Assembly (NCBI GenBank): GCA_009929375.1
Contig: SAAO01000015.1
Span: 20,766 to 84,765 of the forward strand
Direction: 5' to 3'
DNA length: 64,000 nucleotides
Source: Bacteroidia bacterium
Lineage (GTDB): Bacteria; Bacteroidota; Bacteroidia; Bacteroidales; Paludibacteraceae
Part shown: piece after piece, positions 25,611-33,067 of the stretch
How positions within the stretch are numbered: the stretch's first letter is position 1
Layout of the letters: each line of letters starts with the position of its first letter
Position numbers and translations under genes: made by a program
The notes under the pieces: generated by a model
The model's database searches: none
The model's input: only the letters and a program-made list of their open reading frames with translations
What the model was told of the DNA's origin: nothing

Positions 25611-26354
25611 ATGCCTGAAACCAATCCATTATTAGCTAATATACTTTCCACAATCTCGGTCGATTGTGTGATTTTCGGATATTTTGAAAATGAATTAACT
25701 GTGTTGGTTCGTAAGGAGTTTGTACCTCTCAATGGCGAAATAGTACAGGAGTGGAAATTACCGGGCAACCACGTTCGTCGCGATGAAGATATAAATGCTA
25801 CTGCTGCCCGAATATTGAAAGAGCAAACGGGGCTCGAGGATATTTTCGTGAAGCAGTTCATGGTGTTCAGCGACCCTGACAGATTGAAACGTCGTCCGCA
25901 GGATTTTGAATGGGTGAAGCCCCGCCTGATTGACGAAAGGGTAATTACGGTAGGTTTTTATTCGCTTTTAAATGTAAACTCTATAGATAATTCGAAACTG
26001 ATTGAAATTGCCAAATGGGAAAATGTGAATGAAATTTCCGACCTGATGTTTGATCATAAGGACATACTTGATGAAGCGCTTGTAAAACTTCGTTACGATT
26101 TGTTGCACGAACCTTTGATATTCGAACTTTTACCGCCAAAATTCACGCTCACTCAAATGCAGAAAGTGTATGAGGTGATTTTTAATACAGAATACGATAA
26201 ACGAAATTTCCGTCGTAAAATTAACAAAATGGATTATCTGATTCAGCTGGACGAAACACAAAAGGGAGTTTCGCATAAACCGGCTCGTTATTACAGCTTC
26301 AATCGGGATATATACGAAAGTACGCGCACGCAACGCTGCGATTTTGGAATGTAA
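25611..26354 (+). CDS. Nudix-fold transcriptional regulator of sugar utilization (NrtR/AraR-like, 247 aa)
   Basis: Likely senses a sugar or nucleotide-sugar metabolite and controls PUL1. Residues about 1-160 form a Nudix fold; the Nudix box is degenerate: from the GNHVRRDED start the catalytic REUxEExGU is replaced by RILKEQTGL, losing two of three glutamates, so hydrolysis is unlikely. Residues about 165-245 form a winged-helix DNA-binding domain (FTLTQMQKVYEVIFNTEYDK, RRKINKMDYL). This two-domain build is that of Bacteroidota Nudix-type regulators such as the arabinose regulator AraR. It is divergent from the SGNH gene, and the duplicated operator candidate is found only around its own intergenic region and upstream of GH3. 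Confidence 0.82.
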   Translation: MPETNPLLANILSTISVDCVIFGYFENELTVLVRKEFVPLNGEIVQEWKLPGNHVRRDEDINATAARILKEQTGLEDIFVKQFMVFSDPDRLKRRPQDFEWVKPRLIDERVITVGFYSLLNVNSIDNSKLIEIAKWENVNEISDLMFDHKDILDEALVKLRYDLLHEPLIFELLPPKFTLTQMQKVYEVIFNTEYDKRNFRRKINKMDYLIQLDETQKGVSHKPARYYSFNRDIYESTRTQRCDFGM

Positions 26355-26355
26355 T

Positions 26356-26395
26356 AAAAAAGAGAGAAGGTTTTTGAACTTTCTCTCTTTTTTTT
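26356..26395. terminator. Bidirectional terminator
   Basis: AAAAAGAGAGAA and TTTCTCTCTTTTTT pair between the convergent Nudix-regulator and SemiSWEET genes; it touches the SemiSWEET stop codon. Confidence 0.75.
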
Positions 26396-26675
26396 AAATC
26401 GATAACTTGTCGATTCCTCTGATCGTATTGGTGAGTTTTACTACAAATATGTATACGATAGGCACCAGCGAAAGAGCATTGGCTAAAATCAGAGGTGTGT
26501 CCACCAACATAATGCCATACACCAGCCAAAGGCTTATACATACTACTACAATACAATACATCAGTAGCGAAATGCTGTTGGTATCTTTTGTTTTATATAC
26601 TTTTATGGCTTGCGGAAACTGGTTAAGAACCGATAGGAGGGATGCCGAAAATCCTACAATCTCTACTGCTGTCAT
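26394..26675 (-). CDS. SemiSWEET-type sugar transporter (93 aa)
   Basis: Small three-helix transporter that works as a dimer and lets sugars pass the inner membrane. The start MTAVEIVGFSASLLSVLNQF at 26675 is preferred over an in-frame ATG at 26726, which would add a hydrophilic tail of 17 residues that is out of keeping with the family. Three hydrophobic helices are visible, and the conserved PQ motif is in LNQFPQAIKVYKTKDTNSIS, followed by the family segment LLMYCIVVVCISLWLVYGI. It lies between the two PULs and has terminators on both sides, so it is probably transcribed alone. Confidence 0.88.
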   Translation of the reverse strand: MTAVEIVGFSASLLSVLNQFPQAIKVYKTKDTNSISLLMYCIVVVCISLWLVYGIMLVDTPLILANALSLVPIVYIFVVKLTNTIRGIDKLSI

Positions 26676-26726
26676 TTGCTTAATTTTTGCTGCAAATATA
26701 ATCAAATTTTCAATTCGGAAATACAA

Positions 26727-26760
26727 AAAAGCTGTTCAATAAATGCATTGAACAGCTTTT
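26727..26760 (-). terminator. Terminator of the first SusE/F-like gene
   Basis: Perfect 14-bp arms AAAAGCTGTTCAAT and ATTGAACAGCTTTT around AAATGC, after the stop at 26781. Confidence 0.85.
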
Positions 26761-26780
26761 CTTTAATGATCTGGTTTCTG

Positions 26781-27949
26781 TTATTTTACTGATACTTTTT
26801 TGGTTGCACCGTCAACTTTTACAATGTAAAGTCCTTTGTTCAGTTTATTTGAAACAAATGTACCTGAAACAATTGCCGACTGCATTACTCGTCCGCTGAT
26901 ATCAAAAATCTGAACATTCGACTGTACGTTTTCGATAGTCAACATCTGATTGTTGCTGTAGATAGTGTTCTGAGCTTCTTTGATGTTTGACACAGCACTG
27001 ATGCTTTTTTTCCATGCTACTACAGTTACTGCGATGTTAGCATCTTCGGGATAAGTAGCTGAACGGTCCGGATATTTTTCTCCGTCAGTACCTGCTTCTA
27101 CATAAGCCCAGTCAGCTTTGTTGTAAAGGTTATAGATAATTTTCATTACCATAGGGATGGTGAATGTGAAAGTACCATCCTGATTTTTAGTGCCTTTCAT
27201 TGCTTTTGCCATATCCCAGCCAAGGAAGTCACCCTGAATAAATACACTGTCGGTGCCGGCAGGAACAGTAGCTGTTATTGTAATTGTACCTGTTTTATCA
27301 GGATCGAAATAAGCTTTAAATGAATTTACAACTACAGATTTTGTATTTTCTGTTGTTCCGTACACAAAGTTGTCTTTAGGATCGCCCTGTTCGTATGACC
27401 ATGCCGGACCAGCCACAAATTTGAATTCCATATTGATGGCATCCACGCTGAAAACTTTGATGCTAAAGATTTTTCCATCAACTGTTTCTGAGTCGAGAGT
27501 CATTTTGAACTCTTCAGAAGGACTTTTCCAACCGTTGAAGCTACCTACGAGGTAAAGTACTTTCACATCGTTTGGTACAAGAGCTTCTATAGTCACTTCG
27601 CGTTCGTCAGGAGTAAATACACTTGCCCAGTTTGCAACCACGTCGGCAGCACTCCATGTTCTGTCGGTAACACCAGATCCATCAGCGTTTTTTTCAATGT
27701 ACTTCCAGTCCGGACCACTCAGGTACTGATATTTCATCGTTTCAGTTGCCGTTGGCAGGTCGATGGTGTAAGTGGTTTCGTTAACTTTGGTAAGTGGTGT
27801 GGCGGAAGGACTCCAGCCATTCATTTCACCAGTGATGTAACAAGCTTTAGTGCCTGCAGGAACTGTCACTGTATAGGTCAATGCCGATACGGATTGAACC
27901 AAAAACAACATAGCTACAAGAGCTACAAATGAAGTAAAGATTTTTTCAT
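26781..27949 (-). pseudogene. T9SS-sorted SusE/F-like starch-binding protein, frameshifted in the signal peptide
   Basis: Three tandem beta-sandwich carbohydrate-binding modules (GEMNGWSPSATPLTKV; YLVGSFNGWKSPSEEFKMT; FIQGDFLGWDMAKAM) followed by a T9SS sorting domain (VQIFDISGRVMQSA, LNKGLYIVKVDGATKKVSVK). The intact frame ends upstream at codons for IFTSFVALVAMLFLVQSVSA, clearly a signal peptide, but the ATG at 27947-27949 is followed by six A instead of the seven needed to join it, giving a TAG after eight codons. The paralogue at 29967 has MKKIFT in frame. Either a real 1-nt loss in a homopolymer or a sequence error. An IS element sits 36 bp before this ATG. With the shift corrected the product is about 390 aa. 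Confidence 0.8.
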
Positions 27950-27985
27950 GATACTAATGATTAATGTTTGAAATAAAGTTTATTT

Positions 27986-29673
27986 AGGGTCTGCTTAAAA
28001 ACCTTTAACAGATTATTAATCAATATTATATCGCTATATTTGTGGAACTAAATGCAAGGAAATATGCCAACAACCCGTAAAAAGCGTGCACAAGTACCGC
28101 AATATGTAAGTCCGAAGCAATTAACTTTGGCAGGATTTGAGAATCCATTCGACCAACAATTGAGTTTGACCAATCGCTGGGTAGTGTTAAGCAGACTCAT
28201 TCCGTGGGATGAGATTTGCAATATGTATCTGAAATTTGTACCCAAAGAACCGACAGGTCGGCCAGGCTTAAATCCACGAATTGTAATCGGTTCGCTGATC
28301 ATAAAACATTTGTGTAATTTGGATGATCGTGAAACGGTTGATCAGATATCAGAGAACATTTACATGCAATACTTTCTGGGTTACCCGAGTTTTACAAACG
28401 AAAAACCTTTCGATGCTTCTCTGTTTGTTGATTTTCGCAAGCGTCTAGGCAAGGAAAACCTCAATGCCATCAACGAAAAGATAGTTTCGTTAAAAGCAAA
28501 CCTGGAAAGCACAGGCAAGAAAGTTCCTGCAAGTTCGACTTCATCAGAAGATAACAAACAGGAAAATAATCCCAAAGAAGACAATCCTGAAGATTCGAAT
28601 GCAAACCCAACACACAACGGACGGGTAATTTTCGATGCCACAGCCTGTCCACAAGACATAGCCTATCCCACAGATTTGAATTTATTGAACGATGCCCGTG
28701 AAAAACTCGAAGAGCTGATTGACCATCTTTACCGTGAGGATTTACATGAGGTAAAACCAAGAACTTATCGCGAAGTTGCCCGCAAAACCTATCTTCAAAC
28801 AGCACAGAAGAAGAACAAGAGCCGCAAAGTTATCCGCAAAGCCAACCGCTCTCAGCTAAACTACGTGCGTAGAGATATTGCCATAGTAAACAAGCTATTG
28901 GATGTTTACGAACAAAACAATCTGAAATTTCCGTTAGATCAGAAACAACAGAAGTATTTCTGGGTAGTACAAACACTTTACCAGCAACAGAAAAAAATGC
29001 ATGATACCAATACGCATAGTATTGAACATCGCATAGTAAGCATACATCAGCCTCATGTGCGACCCATTGTGCGGGGCAAAGCACAGGCGAAAGTAGAGTT
29101 TGGCTCCAAAATACACCTTTCAGTCATTAATGGTATCACATTCCTTGACGAACTCTCATGGGATGCCTTTAATGAAGGAAATCACATGATGGAATATATT
29201 CAGAAATACCACAAACGCTTTGGTTACTATCCACGTGAAGTGCTTGCCGATCAGATTTATTGTACAAGAGCCAATCGTGCCGCTCTAAAAGCATTGGGCA
29301 TTAAGCTCATAGCTAAGCCACTTGGCAGACCTTCGGCAATGTCAATTCATGTAAGTCCGGGAGAGAGAAATCCAATTGAAGGCAAGATTGGTCAGGCGAA
29401 AACCGGATACGGTTTGAACCGGATCAAAGCAAGACTTAAAGGAACAAGCGAAAGTTGGATTGCCACCATTATTTTGGTGTTGAACTTAGTCAAATTGGCG
29501 GGAGTAGTACTCCTGTACCCTATACTCAACAGTTTGAGTTTTTCAGCACGCTTGCTGAAATTGGCTTGGATAAATCTAACTCAAATTTTGAAACAAAGTT
29601 ATTCTTTGAATCATGTAGACGATTCTCGTCAAATTCTATATCTTAATGTAGGCTGAGTTTTTCAGCAGACCCT
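27986..29673 (+). mobile_element. Complete IS element, IS5/IS1182-like, 1688 bp
   Basis: Terminal inverted repeats AGGGTCTGCTTAAAAAC (27986-28002) and, inverted, at 29657-29673 match at 16 of 17 bases. A 4-bp direct repeat ATTT flanks the element (27982-27985 and 29674-29677), consistent with target-site duplication and recent insertion. One transposase gene fills it. It separates the promoter-like sequence at 29689-29720 from the SusE/F-like gene starting at 27949. Confidence 0.88.
28064..29656 (+). CDS. DDE transposase of the IS element (530 aa)
   Basis: Catalyses cut-and-paste movement of the surrounding element. The start MPTTRKKRAQVPQYV at 28064 has an AAGGA site 3 nt upstream and is preferred over the ATG at 28052. 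The N-terminal part is the DUF772-like domain (RPGLNPRIVIGSLIIKHL, YMQYFLGYPSF). Aspartate in VIFDATACPQD is the first catalytic residue, aspartate in REVLADQIYCTRANR the second, and glutamate in RNPIEGKIGQAKTGYGLNRI the third. The residues between 155 and 185 are a Glu/Asn/Ser-rich insert. The stop codon abuts the right inverted repeat. It appears intact. Confidence 0.88.
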   Translation: MPTTRKKRAQVPQYVSPKQLTLAGFENPFDQQLSLTNRWVVLSRLIPWDEICNMYLKFVPKEPTGRPGLNPRIVIGSLIIKHLCNLDDRETVDQISENIYMQYFLGYPSFTNEKPFDASLFVDFRKRLGKENLNAINEKIVSLKANLESTGKKVPASSTSSEDNKQENNPKEDNPEDSNANPTHNGRVIFDATACPQDIAYPTDLNLLNDAREKLEELIDHLYREDLHEVKPRTYREVARKTYLQTAQKKNKSRKVIRKANRSQLNYVRRDIAIVNKLLDVYEQNNLKFPLDQKQQKYFWVVQTLYQQQKKMHDTNTHSIEHRIVSIHQPHVRPIVRGKAQAKVEFGSKIHLSVINGITFLDELSWDAFNEGNHMMEYIQKYHKRFGYYPREVLADQIYCTRANRAALKALGIKLIAKPLGRPSAMSIHVSPGERNPIEGKIGQAKTGYGLNRIKARLKGTSESWIATIILVLNLVKLAGVVLLYPILNSLSFSARLLKLAWINLTQILKQSYSLNHVDDSRQILYLNVG

Positions 29674-29966
29674 ATTTATACAACGTGTCAAAAGTACACA
29701 AAGATTATTGTCTTTACAACACTTAGTGCCGAGATTTTTGAAATAATTTCAATTTTATTTTTCTTGTTCTTTTTAAGTTGCTGTTTTTGAGGTGTTTGTA
29801 ATTTCTTTTTGTTTGCGATTTTTTTGATATAAAAAATACTAATACAGGTTGTGCGTTTCTGACTCAAAGACTTTCAGATAAATGTAAACATGGACAATGT
29901 TTTTTTACAAAAAAAACTGTTCGGGATAACTCCCGAACAGTTTATAGAACTTTGATTTGGTACTGT
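29674..29966. promoter_or_regulatory. Former upstream region of the 26781-27949 gene, now cut off by the IS
   Basis: On the minus strand a promoter-like pair GTTG (29717-29720), 20 bp, TACTTTTG (29689-29696) points toward the IS and, before insertion, would have driven the SusE/F-like gene at 27949. A GTGT-N7-ACAC dyad (29685-29699) overlaps the -7 box and the 12-mer CACTAAGTGTTG (reverse strand, 29717-29728) equals 24551-24562 at GH3, so control by the Nudix regulator is possible but the geometry differs. The rest of the gap holds only the terminator at 29914-29943. Confidence 0.4.
29914..29943 (-). terminator. Terminator of the second SusE/F-like gene
   Basis: Perfect 13-bp arms AAACTGTTCGGGA and TCCCGAACAGTTT around TAAC, with a T run on the minus strand. 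Confidence 0.85.
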
Positions 29967-31205
29967 TTATTTTACAGAAACTTTTTGAGTTGCACCATCT
30001 ACTTTCAATACATAGAATCCTGCATTCAGTTGTTTCGATTTGAAAGTTCCTTTCAAAGCAGCCGACTGAATCATTCGTCCGCTAATGTCATAAACTTCCA
30101 CATTTGAGTTCACACCTTCAACAACTACTGAATGGTTGTTGCTATATACTTTGTATTTATCACTGTTGAGTGAAGGAAGAGCATTTGGAGCAGCCTGTTT
30201 CCATGCAAATACAGTAATTGCAATAGTTGTGTTTTCGGGGAAAGTAGCTACGCGGTTATCACGTTCTTTAGTTGGGTCTGCTTCACCTACTTCAGGAAAT
30301 GCCCATTCAGGAGTATTCCAGTTGTACAAACGGTATTCCATTGACATAACGTTGGTAGCTACAAAAGTAAATGTTCCATCACCGTTTTTGGTACCTTCCT
30401 GTAAGTTAGCCCAGTTCCAGCCAAGATGACTTCCCATGATCCAAACTCTTTCAGTTCCGGCTGGTACAGTAGCTGTAATGGTAATATTTCCAACTTTGGT
30501 AGGATCAAAAATTTTCTTGAATCCTGCTACAACTTCAGTAGCTGAAGTTTGAGTTACGTCAGGATATGCATAGTTCTTTGCACTTGTTTGTTCGTAGTCC
30601 CATGCTGGTCCGGCACAGAATTTATATTGCAGTTTGTTGGCATCGGCAGTAAAGAATGTAACTGTAAACAGTTTTCCATCAGGAGTTGTTTCAGTAAGTG
30701 TCATCTTTGTACTGTCAGTTGGGATAGTCCAATTGTTAAATGTGCCTACGATGTAAAGATCAATAACGTCAACAGGAACGAATGCGTTAATAGTCACATC
30801 CATAGGTATAGGTTCTACTTTAGGATTGAAAGTAAGAGCCCATTTGATAACTACATCCTTATTTCCTGCAGTGTAAACACGGTCTGAAATTTCAGCACCT
30901 TCAGCGTCTTTTTCTACATAAGCCCAATCGCCACCACCACTAAGGTATTTGTATTTTACTCCACCGTCTTTAGTTACTTCAGTCTGGTTAATTTCCGATT
31001 CAGGAATGGTAATTGTGTAATGTGTTTCATCAACTTTGGTCATTTTGTGCAGGTTGTTGTTCCAGCCATTGAAATTACCTACTACCCAGCATTCGTAAGT
31101 TGGTGTCGGTACCTCAACTTCAAATACTAAATCAGCTGCAGCTGTTCTGTTGGATAATGCAAACATGCTCGCCAGAGCAATCATTAAAGTAAAAATTTTT
31201 TTCAT
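29967..31205 (-). CDS. T9SS-sorted SusE/F-like starch-binding protein, intact (412 aa)
   Basis: Binds alpha-glucans at the cell surface. Signal peptide MKKIFTLMIALASMFALSNR, three beta-sandwich modules (VVGNFNGWNNNLHKMTKV; YIVGTFNNWTIPTDSTKMT; WIMGSHLGWNWANLQEG), each with the GxFNxW-type signature of SusE/SusF and CBM-like folds, then a T9SS sorting domain (VEVYDISGRMIQSAALKG, LNAGFYVLKVDGATQKVSVK). Classical SusE and SusF are lipoproteins; here a sorting domain replaces the lipid anchor. It is a tandem paralogue of the frameshifted gene at 26781, and follows SusD by 223 bp with a hairpin in the gap. Confidence 0.87.
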   Translation of the reverse strand: MKKIFTLMIALASMFALSNRTAAADLVFEVEVPTPTYECWVVGNFNGWNNNLHKMTKVDETHYTITIPESEINQTEVTKDGGVKYKYLSGGGDWAYVEKDAEGAEISDRVYTAGNKDVVIKWALTFNPKVEPIPMDVTINAFVPVDVIDLYIVGTFNNWTIPTDSTKMTLTETTPDGKLFTVTFFTADANKLQYKFCAGPAWDYEQTSAKNYAYPDVTQTSATEVVAGFKKIFDPTKVGNITITATVPAGTERVWIMGSHLGWNWANLQEGTKNGDGTFTFVATNVMSMEYRLYNWNTPEWAFPEVGEADPTKERDNRVATFPENTTIAITVFAWKQAAPNALPSLNSDKYKVYSNNHSVVVEGVNSNVEVYDISGRMIQSAALKGTFKSKQLNAGFYVLKVDGATQKVSVK

Positions 31206-31388
31206 AATGAATTAAATTTGAAGTAATTAATTGAAAATTGTTTATTAGTTGTTTCGTTAAAGATCAAACTTCGTGTCCAAAAAACAATAAACTTTGTTTC
31301 GAAAATACTATAATATTTTTTATTTACGACATTTACTGTTTTTTTTTCAAAATTAATTTTGTTTCGGGAATGTCATTCTTTTGATTTA

Positions 31389-31420
31389 CAGCAACACTAC
31401 CAACTATGGCAGTGTTGCTG
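31389..31420 (-). terminator. Hairpin between susD and the SusE/F-like gene
   Basis: Perfect 10-bp arms CAGCAACACT and AGTGTTGCTG with a 12-nt loop, but no T run on the minus strand. Probably a partial terminator or an mRNA-stabilising stem that sets the ratio of susCD to downstream message. Confidence 0.5.
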
Positions 31421-31428
31421 ATATAACA

Positions 31429-33054
31429 TTAATATCCCTGATTTTGTTTAAGATTTGGATTGGCGTTCAGATCAGAAGAAGGAATAGGGAAAATGTTGAA
31501 GTCGGCACTGAAATTGACTCCGGCCTGTTCGCCACCTTTCCATTCCCAGTTGTATCCTGTGTTACCACCAAACTTATTAAATCTAATAAGGTCAGTTCTT
31601 CTGTGACCTTCCAGGAAGAACTCACGAACTCTTTCGTTGAGAATGTCATCGAGGGTCACTGAAGTATAAAGTTTTGCTTTTGCTCTTGTTCTGAGGGCAT
31701 TCATTGCTTCCAGTGGTTCGTAGTTGTTAACTTTGTTTCCACCGCGAAGTACAGCTTCTGCATATATCAGGTAAGCTTCAGCTTTGCGCATAAACGGAAA
31801 GTCCATATCCACATATTTAGGATCTTTTGTTACGCCACCATCAGCTCTCACATTGCTGAATTTTATTGCAGAATAACCTTCTTTGAACTTGCCAATGTTT
31901 GATACAGATAATGTTCTGTCTGTATCTCCGTATATAAGAGCTCTATCATCTTTATAATTGGACGAAAGTCCGGTTGTAAGATCTTTTTTGTTACTTACCA
32001 GAATAATTCCCGGGAAGAAGGTTTTTGTAACTGTAGGACGGAGTCTGTTTCCACCCCAACCCTCTGAAGTACCCCATTCCGGCATGCCTGAAGTACGTGT
32101 AGAGGCAATGAGGAATAAAGATGAGCCCCAGCTTGTTGTTTTTATTCCATCAGCAGGAAAAGCAAAGATGATTTCCTGTGGTGCCGTGTTTACTGAAGAT
32201 TCATCGAGTACTCCGGCATTGTCACCCATAAAAAGGTGTTTAAATACTGTTGCTAATTCGTACGAAGAACTTACCACTTTGTGAGCATATTCTGCAGCTT
32301 CATCGTAGTATGTCTGACCCGGTACTTCAGGAGAATCGTTGGTTGCAGGTACTCTGGTATAAACTTCGCCGTTAAGATACATTCTGGATAATAACAACCA
32401 CGCTGCTACTTTATCAACTCTGTAATATGGTGCAGTTTTGGGTTCGTACATATCAACTTCAGCAGTTTTGATTTCTGTTTCAATCCAGCTAAACAAATCT
32501 TTGCGTTTAATCTGTTGAGGAGCCACATCGGAAATTTTATCAGTAAAAGGAACATTTCCGAAGTTATCCATCAGATAATAGTAAGCCATAGCTCTCAGAA
32601 AGCGTACTTCAGCACGTTGCTTGATTGTTTTATCATCTGTCTTGCCTGCAGTTTGTTCCAAAAAGTGATTGCTTATGGTAACCACAAAATACAAACGGGC
32701 ATACAAACCTTCGAAAGTCTGAGTGTTTGGAGTCCATTGATTTTTATTAAGATCAATCACTTCGGCGTCTCCCCATGAGCAAACTGCTTCATCTGTAGTT
32801 AATTCACTACAGTTCCAAAGACATCTAACCAGAGAGAAACGCCCTTCATCCAGTCCTTCAATGTCACCTTTGCCGGCAGGTCCTTCCTGACCTGTATGCG
32901 AGAAAGACATATATACTTTTGCAAATACATCATCCTGCACAAATTTTTGAGTTACCTGAGGATTTATTGGTGTTACGTTCAGATCGTCCACGCAGGAGAA
33001 GAACGAAATAACCGGTATCAGGAATAATAGATATTTTACTTTATGTTTTTTCAT
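31429..33054 (-). CDS. susD: SusD-like starch-binding lipoprotein (541 aa)
   Basis: Starch/maltooligosaccharide-binding partner of the PUL2 SusC. The lipoprotein signal ends at SFFSCVDDLNV. The N-terminal part (SFSHTGQEGPAGKGDIEGLD, ELTTDEAVCSWGD, SNHFLEQTAGKTDDKTIKQR) resembles starch SusD more than generic SusD proteins; typical endings are VREFFLEGHRRTDLIRFNKF and FPIPSSDLNANPNLKQNQGY. It is 13 bp after SusC. The starch assignment is supported by its neighbours (SusE/F-like proteins, SusA-like GH13, LacI). Confidence 0.9.
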   Translation of the reverse strand: MKKHKVKYLLFLIPVISFFSCVDDLNVTPINPQVTQKFVQDDVFAKVYMSFSHTGQEGPAGKGDIEGLDEGRFSLVRCLWNCSELTTDEAVCSWGDAEVIDLNKNQWTPNTQTFEGLYARLYFVVTISNHFLEQTAGKTDDKTIKQRAEVRFLRAMAYYYLMDNFGNVPFTDKISDVAPQQIKRKDLFSWIETEIKTAEVDMYEPKTAPYYRVDKVAAWLLLSRMYLNGEVYTRVPATNDSPEVPGQTYYDEAAEYAHKVVSSSYELATVFKHLFMGDNAGVLDESSVNTAPQEIIFAFPADGIKTTSWGSSLFLIASTRTSGMPEWGTSEGWGGNRLRPTVTKTFFPGIILVSNKKDLTTGLSSNYKDDRALIYGDTDRTLSVSNIGKFKEGYSAIKFSNVRADGGVTKDPKYVDMDFPFMRKAEAYLIYAEAVLRGGNKVNNYEPLEAMNALRTRAKAKLYTSVTLDDILNERVREFFLEGHRRTDLIRFNKFGGNTGYNWEWKGGEQAGVNFSADFNIFPIPSSDLNANPNLKQNQGY

Positions 33055-33067
33055 ATTGCGTCAGTTT

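Noticed and set aside
29685..29699. GTGT-N7-ACAC dyad as a third operator of the Nudix regulator
   Set aside because: It overlaps the -7 box and lacks the rest of the 24-bp element and its spacing, so I keep it only as a weak possibility.
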